This document shows positions 1 to 7,262 of a stretch of DNA of 31,463 bases, one piece after another. Source of the stretch: JBQCEE01 sp051960575 (GTDB taxonomy: Bacteria; Actinomycetota; Actinomycetes; Mycobacteriales; Jatrophihabitantaceae); NCBI RefSeq assembly GCF_051960575.1, contig NZ_JBQCEE010000140.1, positions 1-31,463 on the forward strand. Reading direction: 5' to 3'. The notes under the pieces were generated by a model. That model had not been told where the DNA came from, did not search any database, and was given only the letters and a program-made list of their open reading frames with translations. Every line of letters starts with the position of its first letter. The first letter of the stretch is position 1. Position numbers and translations under genes: made by a program.

Positions 1-170
1 GCCCTCGACCCGCAGCATCACGGTAGGGTGGCCGCGGCGGGTGACGGATCCCGGACGTCGTGCGGGCGCAAACCGCCGCACCGAGATTCGGGATCCGTCA
101 CGAGATCCGGGATCCGTCACGAGATCCGGGATCCGTCACGAGACGAGGACGCGGCGCGGCAGGCGCGACG
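1..170. other. Intergenic left edge, no gene assigned
   Basis: I see no convincing gene here. On the minus strand an ATG at 18-16 opens a frame that runs off the left edge (M-L-R-V-E-G), so a leftward gene could start there. It has no clear ribosome site and only six codons are visible. The rest holds the 19-bp tandem repeats and their inverted partner, listed separately, and lies just downstream of the flavin oxidoreductase stop codon. Confidence 0.4.
82..138. repeat. Three tandem 19-bp repeats
   Basis: The unit CGAGATCCGGGATCCGTCA occurs head to tail at 82-100 (one mismatch, ATTC for ATCC), 101-119 and 120-138, followed by a partial CGAGA at 139-143. Each unit contains the palindrome GGATCC. 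A reverse-complement copy, GTGACGGATCCCGGA, lies at 41-55. Bases 41-53 can therefore pair with 89-101, or with the equivalent bases of the later units. The array starts 33 bases past the stop of the oxidoreductase gene. It could act as a terminator or protein-binding array; the sequence does not decide. Confidence 0.8.
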
Positions 171-1367
171 TCAGCGCGAGGCGGCGGCGCGGGCCGGGGC
201 GAAGGTGCCGAACTGCTTGCAGTGGCTGCCGACGTAGATGGTGGGCATGCAGCGGTTGCAGTGGATGCACTTGGAAGCGACGGCGGCGTCGGCCTGCATG
301 CGGCGGACGAGATCCGGCTCGGCGAGCAGGGCGCGGCCCATCGCGACGAACTCGAACCCCTCGGCCAGCGCCTTGTCGATCACGGCCCGGTTGGTGACAC
401 CGCCGAGCAGGATCATCGGCAGCGACACCGCCGCGCGCACCCGCTTGGCGTCCTCGAGCAGGTAGGCGTCGGTGTACGGGTAGCTGTGCAGCCGGGTGCG
501 GCCGAAGATGCGGATGCCGGTACGCACCGGTTCGCGCATCTGGGCGGCGAACTCCTTGAGCGGCGCGGGCCCCTTGAACAGGTACATCGGGTTGAGCAGC
601 GACGAGCCGGCCGTCATCTCGAGGGCGTCGAGCGATCCGTCGGCCTCGAGCCAACGCGCGACCTGCACCGCCTCGGCGAGCCCGAAGCCGCGCTTGACGC
701 CGTCGTCCATGTTCAGCTTGGCCAGCACGGCGATGCGGTCGCCGACCGCGTCGCGCACGGCCCGCATGATCTCGCGCGGGAAGCGCGCCCGGTTCTCGAG
801 CGACCCTCCGTAGCCGTCTCGACGCCTGTTGAGGCGCGGCGACAGGAAGGCGCTGGCGAGGTAGTTGTGACCCAGGTGCACCTCGACGGCGTCGAAGCCC
901 GCCTCGATCGCCCGCCGGGCCGCGTCGGCATGCGCGGCGGTGATGCGCTGCAGGTCGGCGATGGTCGCCGCCTTGGTCGGCATCATCGCGAGCGGCGAGA
1001 TCATGCGGCTGGGCGACAGCACGGGCAGGCGGTTGCTGCGCCCGTCGGCCACCGGCCCGGCGTGACCGATCTGCGCCGAGATCGCAGCGCCCTCGGCGTG
1101 CACCGCGTCGGTGAGCCGGCGCAGCCCCGGCATCGCCTCGTCGCGCCAGTGGATCTGGCGCCGCTCGGTGCGTCCCTCGGGCGCGACCGCGAGGTAGGCG
1201 ACCGTCGTCATGCCGACGCCGCCGACCGCCATGGTGCGGTGGAAGTCGATCAGCTCGTCGGAGACGAGCCCCTTCGGCGCACGCCCCTCGAAGGTCGCGG
1301 CCTTGATGGTGCGGTTACGCAGCGTGATCGGGCCGAGCCGCGCCGGCGCGAACGGGTCGGGGGTCAT
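171..1367 (-). CDS. NADH:flavin oxidoreductase, old yellow enzyme family
   Basis: FMN-dependent TIM-barrel oxidoreductase of the OYE/2,4-dienoyl-CoA reductase type, 398 aa, expected to reduce activated C=C bonds of an acyl or steroid substrate in the cytoplasm. The N-terminus PFAPARLGPITLRNR and the internal GFDAVEVHLGHNYLASAFLSP stretch are typical of the family. Near the C-terminus four cysteines (C367, C370, C373, C383) form C-x2-C-x2-C-x9-C. This resembles the FeS ligands of dienoyl-CoA reductases but has tighter spacing, so cluster binding is uncertain. I chose the ATG at 1367 because family homology starts there; the frame is open further upstream but overlaps the SDR gene. It is the last gene of the leftward fadD19 operon, 11 bases after the SDR stop. 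The exact substrate is unknown. Confidence 0.85.
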   Translation of the reverse strand: MTPDPFAPARLGPITLRNRTIKAATFEGRAPKGLVSDELIDFHRTMAVGGVGMTTVAYLAVAPEGRTERRQIHWRDEAMPGLRRLTDAVHAEGAAISAQIGHAGPVADGRSNRLPVLSPSRMISPLAMMPTKAATIADLQRITAAHADAARRAIEAGFDAVEVHLGHNYLASAFLSPRLNRRRDGYGGSLENRARFPREIMRAVRDAVGDRIAVLAKLNMDDGVKRGFGLAEAVQVARWLEADGSLDALEMTAGSSLLNPMYLFKGPAPLKEFAAQMREPVRTGIRIFGRTRLHSYPYTDAYLLEDAKRVRAAVSLPMILLGGVTNRAVIDKALAEGFEFVAMGRALLAEPDLVRRMQADAAVASKCIHCNRCMPTIYVGSHCKQFGTFAPARAAASR

Positions 1368-1378
1368 CGGCTCGGGGT

Positions 1379-2176
1379 TCAACGCAGGGCCACCTTCGGC
1401 AGTCGGTCGGTGAGCGGTGTCGGCAGGTAGTGGAGCAGCACCCGTGATGGTGCCGGACGCACCGAGTACCGGGCTCGAGGCCGCGGCGAGGTGACGGCCT
1501 GCCACACCACGTCGGCGAGCAGCGCGGGGTCGTGCGCCGAACGTTCCTCGCGCGCTGCGGCGCGACCGACCTTCGCCACCAGCCGCTGGAAGGGCGAGCC
1601 GGGCCGGCGGGCGGCAGCGAACTTCTCGGCGATGCTGCCGGTCATCGCGGTGCGGAACGGACCCGGCTGCAGGGTGATCACCGGGATGTCGACGAACATC
1701 AGCTCGCGGCGCAGCGCATCGGAGTACGCCTCGATCGCATGCTTGCTCATGGCGTAGGGGCCGTTCAGCATCAGCGCGTGCTGCCAGCCGGTCTCGGAGC
1801 TCACGGTGACGACCCGGCCGCCGCCCGAGCGCACGAGTGGGAACATCGCCTTGTTGACCCGGTAGGTGCCGAGCACGTTGACGTCCAACACCCGTTGTAG
1901 CGCCGCCTCATCGACCTCGACGAGCGGCCCCACCTCGAGCACGCCGGCGAAGTTGACGACGGCGCCGAGCCCCTCGGTGTGCGACGCGATCCGGTCGGCC
2001 GCCGCCGCGCAGGAAGCCCCGCTGGTCACGTCCAGTTCGAGACCGACCAGCCCGGGACGATCGGCAGGGGCCTTGAGGTCGGCGGCGAACACCTGCCACC
2101 CGCCGGCGACGAACCGCTCGGCCGTCGCCGCCCCGAGCCCGCCGGCGGCGCCGGTGATCAGCACACTGCGGTGCAC
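1379..2176 (-). CDS. Short-chain dehydrogenase/reductase (SDR)
   Basis: Classical SDR of 265 aa, a cytoplasmic NAD(P)-dependent alcohol/ketone oxidoreductase. Visible motifs are the Rossmann glycine motif TGAAGGLG (residues 8-15), D33 at the end of beta-2 (usually a sign of NAD preference), NFAG (75-78), the catalytic serine region VSS (125-127) and the YxxxK pair Y141/K145. The PGPF motif after the active site is also typical. The start is a GTG at 2176, four bases after the stop of the nitronate monooxygenase gene, so the two are probably translated together. The C-terminal part is more divergent, with a basic segment near 205-215. The context suggests oxidation or reduction of a hydroxy/keto lipid or steroid intermediate; the substrate cannot be read from the sequence. 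Confidence 0.88.
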   Translation of the reverse strand: MHRSVLITGAAGGLGAATAERFVAGGWQVFAADLKAPADRPGLVGLELDVTSGASCAAAADRIASHTEGLGAVVNFAGVLEVGPLVEVDEAALQRVLDVNVLGTYRVNKAMFPLVRSGGGRVVTVSSETGWQHALMLNGPYAMSKHAIEAYSDALRRELMFVDIPVITLQPGPFRTAMTGSIAEKFAAARRPGSPFQRLVAKVGRAAAREERSAHDPALLADVVWQAVTSPRPRARYSVRPAPSRVLLHYLPTPLTDRLPKVALR

Positions 2177-2180
2177 GCCC

Positions 2181-3290
2181 TCAGCCGCCGCGGACCTTGT
2201 CCAGCCGCGTCATCGCCTGGTCGAAGTCGGCGACCAGTTCGTCGATGAGATCGGCGACCGGACGCACCGCGTTCATGCGTCCGACGATCTGGCCCACCGG
2301 CATGGCCACCACCGACGGGTCGTCGGCGACGGCGATGCGCTTGTGCGCCTCGGCCACGAGCAGATTCTGCAGGGGCATCGGCAGCGGCGACGGCGCACCC
2401 TCCTCGGCCCACGCGTCCGTCCAGCGCGTCCTCAACAGGCGTGCAGGCTTGCCGCTGTAGATGCGCGAGCGCACGGTCTGGTCGCTGCCGGCACCGACGA
2501 GCGCCTGCTGCATCGCGTGGCTGTTGCCGAGCACGTACTCCTGCGTGGTCAGCCAGTACGACCCCATCCAGACCCCGTCGGCGCCGAGCGCGAGGGAGGC
2601 AGCGATCTGCCGCCCGGAACCGATGCCGCCGGCGGCGAGCACGTGCCCGTCGGCCCCGACGGCGTCCACGATCTCGGGCACGAGCACCATCGTCGCGATC
2701 TCGCCGGTGTGACCGCCGGCCTCGGTGCCCTGGGCGATGACGATGTCCACGCCGTTGTCGATGTGCGAGCGCGCATGCTTGGCCTTCCCGGCCAGCGCTG
2801 CGACCGGCACGCCCGCGGCGTGCGCCTCGTCGATCACGTCCTTCGGCGGCGAGCCGAGGGCGTTCGCGATGAGGCGCGGCCGGTGCTGCAGCGCGACGTC
2901 GACGTGCGAACGGGCCACCGAGTGCAGCCAGCCGAGCACTCCCCCGGCGTCCGGGTCGTCGTCGGCGGGCAGCGGGGGCACCCCGAGCTTGTGCAGCGTG
3001 TCGTTCACGAACCGGCGGTGCCCCTCGGGGATGTACTGCCCGAGGTCGGTGACGGTGCCCTCGGTCGGTACCTTCGCCGGCATCACGATGTCGACGCCGT
3101 AGGGCAACCCGAGAGTGTTCGCGTCCATCCAGTCGAGCACGGCGTCGAGCTCGTCGGCCTCGTTGAACCGCACGCAGCCGAGCACCCCGAGCCCGCCGGC
3201 GCGGCTGATCGCGGCGGCCACGTGCTCGGACGGCGTGAAGCCGATGATCGGGTAGGTGATGCCGAGCTCGTCGCAGATCGGGGTGTGCAT
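2181..3290 (-). CDS. Nitronate monooxygenase-like FMN flavoprotein
   Basis: A 369-aa TIM-barrel flavoprotein of the nitronate monooxygenase (2-nitropropane dioxygenase) family. The family motifs are AGGLGVLG (31-38), QGTEAGGHTG (187-196) with the conserved histidine H194, and the phosphate-binding AAGGIGSGRQ segment. From memory, it resembles actinobacterial paralogues such as M. tuberculosis Rv1533 (for example YGVD, IPEGHRRFV and TEAGGHTGE) more than IpdC. True nitronate oxidation is therefore not established, and a role in redox chemistry on CoA-linked lipids is possible. Its ATG shares one base with the fadD19 stop (TGATG at 3292-3288), a translational-coupling arrangement. The SDR gene starts four bases after its stop. 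Confidence 0.85.
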   Translation of the reverse strand: MHTPICDELGITYPIIGFTPSEHVAAAISRAGGLGVLGCVRFNEADELDAVLDWMDANTLGLPYGVDIVMPAKVPTEGTVTDLGQYIPEGHRRFVNDTLHKLGVPPLPADDDPDAGGVLGWLHSVARSHVDVALQHRPRLIANALGSPPKDVIDEAHAAGVPVAALAGKAKHARSHIDNGVDIVIAQGTEAGGHTGEIATMVLVPEIVDAVGADGHVLAAGGIGSGRQIAASLALGADGVWMGSYWLTTQEYVLGNSHAMQQALVGAGSDQTVRSRIYSGKPARLLRTRWTDAWAEEGAPSPLPMPLQNLLVAEAHKRIAVADDPSVVAMPVGQIVGRMNAVRPVADLIDELVADFDQAMTRLDKVRGG

Positions 3291-4906
3291 CAGACGGCCC
3301 CCGCCAGCTCGGCGCCGAGGTGCTGCTTGGCGTACTCGCCGGCCCAGCGGTAGTCGGCCTTGCCCGTCGCCAGCCGCTGCACCTTGTCGACCAGCCAGAT
3401 CGCCCTCGGCACCTTGTACCCGGCGAGCTCGGCGCGCACGTGCTTGGTCAGCTCCTCGAACGTCGGGTGCGTGCCCGGCCGCGGTTCGACGACCGCCGCG
3501 ACCCGCTGGCCCAGCCGCTCGTCCGGGACGCCGATCACCAGGACGTCGAAGACGTCCGGGTGCGACATGAGCGCCGCCTCGACCTCCTCGGGGAAGACCT
3601 TCTCGCCGCCGGTGTTGACGCAGGTGTTGCCGCGGCCCAGCAGCGTGATCGTGCCGTCGGCCTCGTGCCGGGCGAAGTCGCCGGGCACCGTGTAGCGCTT
3701 GCCGTCGACCTCGACGAACAGCCGCGCGGTCTTCTCCGGGTCCTTGTAGTACCCCAGCGGGATGTAGCCACCGCGCGCGAGCCGGCCGATCTCGTCCGAC
3801 CCCGCGGGGATCGGTCGGTTGTCGAGGTCGATGACGATGGTGTCCTTGCCCGCCGAGACGCGTGGGCCGCCGACGCCCTGCTCGCTGTCCTTGGTCACCA
3901 TGCCGATGCCCATGAAACCGGTCTCGCTCGAGCCGATCGCGTCGGTGATGATCACGTTCGGCAGCGCCTCGAGGTACTCGTTCTTCACCGCCTGCGAGAA
4001 GAGCGCGGCGCTGCTCGAGATCGCGAACAGGCTGGACGTGTCGTAGCTGCCGGCGCGGTACGCCTCGATCATCGGGCGGGCCATCGCGTCGCCGATCAGC
4101 ACGATGAGGTTCGACTGCCGCCGTTCGACCGTGCGCCACACCTCCGCCGGGTCGAACTGCGTCAGCAGGTTGACGGTGTCGCCGCCGAAGAGCGCCATCA
4201 GCCCGGCCCACTGGGCGTTGCCGTGGATGAGCGGCGCGAGACAGAGCCGCCGCAGCCCGCCGCTCGCCTTGCCCGCCTCGGCCTGCGCCCACTCGCTCTC
4301 GAGCGGCGTCCCGGTCAGGAAGTCGATGCCGCCGCCGAGCGTGCGCCACACGTCCTCGTGCCGCCAGAGCACGCCCTTCGGCTGCCCGGTCGTCCCACCG
4401 GTGTAGAGGATGTAGAGGTCGTCGCCGCTGCGCTGCTCGAAGTCGCGGTCGCCGCGGCTCGACGCGAGCGCCTCGGTGTAGGCGACGCCCTGGAACGGCA
4501 GGTCGCTCTCGTCCTCGATCACGACCGTGTGCGTGACGCTCGGGGCGCCCGGCAGCGCCTCGGCGACGCGGTCGCTGAACATCCGCTCGTGCACGAGCGC
4601 GACGACGTCGGCGTTGTCGAGCACATACCGGATCTCGTTGGCCGTGTAGCGGTAGTTCACGTTGATGAGCGCCGCCCGCAGCTTGTAGACCGCCAGCATC
4701 GTGACGATCGACTGCAGCCGGTTGCGGGTGCACATGCCGACGTGGCTGCCGGCGCCGACCCCGTGCGCGGCCAGGTGGTGGGCGAGCCGGTTGGCCTGGT
4801 CCTCGAGCCCGGCGTAGGTCAGCTCGTCGTCGCCGCACGTGACGGCGAGGCGTTCGGGGAACCAGTCGACCGCGTGCTCGAACAGGTCCGCGATGTTGTA
4901 GGCCAC
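3290..4906 (-). CDS. fadD19: FadD19-like steroid side-chain acyl-CoA ligase
   Basis: ATP-dependent acyl-CoA synthetase of the ANL superfamily, 538 aa. It should adenylate a carboxylate and transfer it to CoA. Visible motifs are YTGGTTGQPKG (168-178), SSETGF (326-331), PGDFAR (408-413) with the ATP-ribose aspartate D410, the hinge segment GRGNTCVNTGGEKVFPEEVE (424-443) and the C-terminal lysine K516 in ATGKADYRW. The sequence closely matches what I remember of M. tuberculosis FadD19, which activates the C26 cholesterol side-chain acid, including the NIADL start and the YTGGTTG...WRHED block. I chose the GTG at 4906, preceded by GGGAGGA at 4917-4911. It heads the leftward operon and diverges from echA19, the arrangement I recall for Rv3515c/Rv3516. 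Confidence 0.87.
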   Translation of the reverse strand: MAYNIADLFEHAVDWFPERLAVTCGDDELTYAGLEDQANRLAHHLAAHGVGAGSHVGMCTRNRLQSIVTMLAVYKLRAALINVNYRYTANEIRYVLDNADVVALVHERMFSDRVAEALPGAPSVTHTVVIEDESDLPFQGVAYTEALASSRGDRDFEQRSGDDLYILYTGGTTGQPKGVLWRHEDVWRTLGGGIDFLTGTPLESEWAQAEAGKASGGLRRLCLAPLIHGNAQWAGLMALFGGDTVNLLTQFDPAEVWRTVERRQSNLIVLIGDAMARPMIEAYRAGSYDTSSLFAISSSAALFSQAVKNEYLEALPNVIITDAIGSSETGFMGIGMVTKDSEQGVGGPRVSAGKDTIVIDLDNRPIPAGSDEIGRLARGGYIPLGYYKDPEKTARLFVEVDGKRYTVPGDFARHEADGTITLLGRGNTCVNTGGEKVFPEEVEAALMSHPDVFDVLVIGVPDERLGQRVAAVVEPRPGTHPTFEELTKHVRAELAGYKVPRAIWLVDKVQRLATGKADYRWAGEYAKQHLGAELAGAV

Positions 4907-5004
4907 GTGTTCCTCCCGCGTCGGGCGAGCCGGTTCCGGTCTCGCGGCAAAACTAGAACGTGTTATCGTTCGCCGCAAGACGCAGCTCGTGACAGGAGCG
5001 ACCG
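4907..5004. promoter_or_regulatory. Divergent fadD19/echA19 promoter region
   Basis: This 98-base gap between the two divergent start codons must hold both promoters. Its centre (about 4949-4970) is the most A/T-rich stretch in the neighbourhood and contains the KstR-like box. Ribosome sites flank it on each side: GGGAGGA for fadD19 and CAGGAG (4993-4998) for echA19. I could not assign -35/-10 pairs with confidence. Confidence 0.6.
4954..4967. promoter_or_regulatory. KstR-like operator
   Basis: The sequence TAGAACGTGTTATC fits the KstR consensus TnnAACnnGTTnnA at seven of its eight fixed positions; the last A is C here. KstR is the TetR-family repressor of cholesterol catabolism in actinobacteria, released by steroid-CoA metabolites. 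The box sits between divergent fadD19-like and echA19-like genes, where such a site is expected. No kstR gene lies in the window, so the regulator is inferred. Confidence 0.65.
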
Positions 5005-5802
5005 ATGACCGCGCCGACGCCCGACGACCAGCACCTGCTCACCGAACAACGCGGTGGCGTGCTCATCGTGACGATGAACCGCCCGGAGGCGCGCAACGCC
5101 CTCTCCCGGCCGATGCTCGACGGGCTCACCGCGGCGTGGAACCGGGTCGACAGCGACCCGTCGATCAGGTGCGCCGTCCTCACCGGCGCGGGCGGGGCGT
5201 TCTGCGCGGGCATGGACCTCAAGGCCATGAACAGCTCGCACCCGGGCGACAACGCGGGCTCGTTCGACCCGTCGTTCATCGAGCCGCTGCTGAAGGGACG
5301 CCGACTCACCAAGCCGCTCATCGCGGCGGTCGAGGGTCCGGCGATCGCCGGCGGCACCGAGATCCTGCAGGCCACCGACATCCGCGTCGCCGGCGAGTCG
5401 GCCCGCTTCGGCGTCTCCGAGCCGAGGTGGGGGCTCTTCCCGCTCGGCGGCTCGGCGGTGCGTCTCGTGCGTCAGATCCCGTACACGATCGCCGCCGACC
5501 TGCTGCTGACCGGCCGGCACATCAAGGCGGACGAGGCCTACCGCATCGGCCTGATCGGCCACGTGGTGCCCGACGGCACCGCGCTCGACAAGGCCCTCGA
5601 ACTCGCCGGCATGATCGCCGCGAACGGGCCGCTGGCCGTGCAGGCCGTGCTGCGCACCATCCGCGACACCGAGGCGATGCCCGAGAACGACGCGTTCCGC
5701 ATCGACGCCAAGCTCGGCATGCAGGTCTTCCAGAGCGAGGACGCGAAGGAGGGCCCGCGCGCCTTCGCCGAGAAGCGCACGCCGAACTTCCAGGGTCGCT
5801 GA
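5005..5802 (+). CDS. echA19: EchA19-like enoyl-CoA hydratase
   Basis: Crotonase-family enoyl-CoA hydratase, 265 aa, which adds water across the 2,3 double bond of an enoyl-CoA during beta-oxidation. The oxyanion-hole segments are GAFCAGMDL (64-72) and GPAIAGGTE (111-119). The two catalytic glutamates are E119 and E139 (FGVSEPRWG). The sequence matches my memory of M. tuberculosis EchA19 very closely over its whole length, including KGRRLTKPLIAAVEGPAIAG and the C-terminal EGPRAFAEKR. EchA19 hydrates unsaturated cholesterol side-chain CoA esters, so the same role is inferred. The ATG at 5005 follows CAGGAG at 4993-4998. It is the only rightward gene of the steroid block. The next gene starts 284 bases downstream, past two hairpins. 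Confidence 0.9.
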   Translation: MTAPTPDDQHLLTEQRGGVLIVTMNRPEARNALSRPMLDGLTAAWNRVDSDPSIRCAVLTGAGGAFCAGMDLKAMNSSHPGDNAGSFDPSFIEPLLKGRRLTKPLIAAVEGPAIAGGTEILQATDIRVAGESARFGVSEPRWGLFPLGGSAVRLVRQIPYTIAADLLLTGRHIKADEAYRIGLIGHVVPDGTALDKALELAGMIAANGPLAVQAVLRTIRDTEAMPENDAFRIDAKLGMQVFQSEDAKEGPRAFAEKRTPNFQGR

Positions 5803-5862
5803 CGCCTTCCCTCGCGAGACCCGACCGAGATGCCGCAGGCGGGACGGGTCCCGGCGTCGACA

Positions 5863-5880
5863 TCAAGATCCTTTTCTTGA
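5863..5880. terminator. Small hairpin after echA19
   Basis: TCAAGA (5863-5868) and TCTTGA (5875-5880) form a perfect 6-bp stem around a 6-base loop, in an A/T-rich patch 60 bases past the echA19 stop. It could end echA19 transcription, but the stem is short and no T-run follows. Confidence 0.3.
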
Positions 5881-5925
5881 CCGAGCCGGATCACGGTGCC
5901 GACGGGCCCGCTCGCTACGCCCAAG

Positions 5926-5972
5926 ATCGAAGTAGCTCCGTGGTCGGATATCGACCAGCGAGCTACTTCGAT
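5926..5972. repeat. 47-bp imperfect palindrome
   Basis: ATCGAAGTAGCTC (5926-5938) pairs perfectly with GAGCTACTTCGAT (5960-5972). Inside it, after a 2x2 mismatch, TGGTCG (5941-5946) pairs with CGACCA (5952-5957) around the loop GATAT. The result is a long stem of 13 plus 6 bp, much richer in A/T than its surroundings. It lies between the echA19 stop and the FHA gene. It could be a terminator for echA19, a regulatory RNA hairpin, a dimer-binding operator for the T7SS genes or a REP-like element. No T-run follows on either strand. Confidence 0.8.
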
Positions 5973-6086
5973 GTCGCGCGCCGCTCGTCCGCTGATCGCG
6001 GAGGCCCCCCCGCAGACCCCGCCGGAGTGGCAGGATGCGCTCACGGAACCGCGGTCGACGACGCGGGTGGACGGGAGCCTCGGGCG

Positions 6087-7262
6087 ATGGACGCAACCGG
6101 CGCGGCACCACCGCGCGGCGTGCTCGTCGCAGGTCGTGACGCGTGGGCGCTGCTCGACCTGCCGCCGGGCGACCCGGTGGTGGCGCAGTGCCGGCAACTG
6201 CTTCGCGACCGTGCCGAGGCGGTCGACATCCGGGCGGTGCTCACGGCGTCGGCTGCCCCGCACTGGGCGATCGTCCGGCTCGACGAGGTGGGCGGACGCG
6301 TGCTGGTGCGCGGCGGGGCCACCGTGCAGGTGCAGGTCGGCGCGACCCGCGCGTCCGTGCGCAGCGCCGGGCGCGACGACGTGCGCACGCAGGTGCTGCC
6401 GGCGCGGCCGAACCACCTCGACCTCGCGCTGCCCGAACCGCATCCGGTGATCGGCGAACTGGCCCCCGATGCCGACACGGTGGCCTGCCGCAGTGCCGGT
6501 CTGACGGTGCAGGCGCCGTCGGTGCCGGACGCGTCGCCGGCCGGGTTGCCCACGGCCGGCCCGTGGCCGCCCCCGGCCCCGCACCCGCCCGCGCCGCCCA
6601 CGGCAGCGCCGCAGGCGACAGCGCCGCAGGCGACAGCGCCCGCACCTGCGCGGCCGATCCCGCAGGCCGCACCCCCGCCACCGGCCGCACCGCGTCCGGC
6701 AGCCCCGGTGCGGGCCGACAGCACGCAGTACTTCGCCGACGCGGCGAGCTTGTTCAGCACCATGCCGGCGCCGGTCATCGAGACCCTGCCGCAGGAGGCG
6801 GCGCGCGGGGCGGACGTGCAGGCGGTGCGCTGCGAGCTCGACCACCTCAACCCGCTGACCAACCCGCTCTGTCGTGTCTGCGGGCGCCCCGTGCCACCGC
6901 AGCTCCCGGTGACCGTGCCGCAGCCGACGCTCGGCGTGCTGCGCTTTTCGACCGGCGCCGTCGTCCCGCTCGACCGCAGCGTGCTCGTCGGCCGCGACCC
7001 GGTCGACCCCACCCCGGGCAGCGGCCGCCACCTCGTCCCGGTCGACACCCCCCGGCGCGACGTCTCGCGCACCCACGTGGCGGTGTCGGTCGACGGCTGG
7101 CAGGTGCTCGTCACCGACCTCGGCTCGATCAACGGCACGCTCGTCACCGCGCCGTGGCAGCAACCCCGCCGCCTGCCCGCCGGCACGCCGACTCCGATCG
7201 AGCCGGGGACGACCGTGAGCCTCGCCGACGAGGCGGGCTTCCGCTACGAGGCCACACCATGA
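6087..7262 (+). CDS. FHA-domain protein with zinc-ribbon-like motif, T7SS-linked
   Basis: A 391-aa protein with three visible parts. The N-terminal ~145 residues are an unassigned, probably globular domain. Residues ~150-215 are a Pro/Ala-rich linker with repeated APQAT. A zinc-ribbon-like motif, C249-x3-H253-x8-C262-x2-C265, precedes the C-terminal forkhead-associated domain (~281-391). That domain shows GR (302-303), SRTH (327-330) and SINGT, the residues that bind phosphothreonine. FHA proteins of this kind are common beside actinobacterial T7SS genes and probably recruit Ser/Thr-phosphorylated partners to the inner face of the membrane complex. I chose the ATG at 6087, with GGGAG at 6073-6077; the frame is open upstream but shows no homology. 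It overlaps mycP by ATGA. The partner is unknown. Confidence 0.8.
   Translation: MDATGAAPPRGVLVAGRDAWALLDLPPGDPVVAQCRQLLRDRAEAVDIRAVLTASAAPHWAIVRLDEVGGRVLVRGGATVQVQVGATRASVRSAGRDDVRTQVLPARPNHLDLALPEPHPVIGELAPDADTVACRSAGLTVQAPSVPDASPAGLPTAGPWPPPAPHPPAPPTAAPQATAPQATAPAPARPIPQAAPPPPAAPRPAAPVRADSTQYFADAASLFSTMPAPVIETLPQEAARGADVQAVRCELDHLNPLTNPLCRVCGRPVPPQLPVTVPQPTLGVLRFSTGAVVPLDRSVLVGRDPVDPTPGSGRHLVPVDTPRRDVSRTHVAVSVDGWQVLVTDLGSINGTLVTAPWQQPRRLPAGTPTPIEPGTTVSLADEAGFRYEATP

Noticed and set aside
82..143. Short repeat array as a CRISPR
   Set aside because: The units are directly adjacent with no spacers, and no cas gene is present.
2181..4838. Possible fusion of the nitronate monooxygenase with a longer upstream frame
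   Set aside because: The extension is an Arg/Ala-rich shadow of fadD19. The real start is the ATG at 3290 in a TGATG joint.
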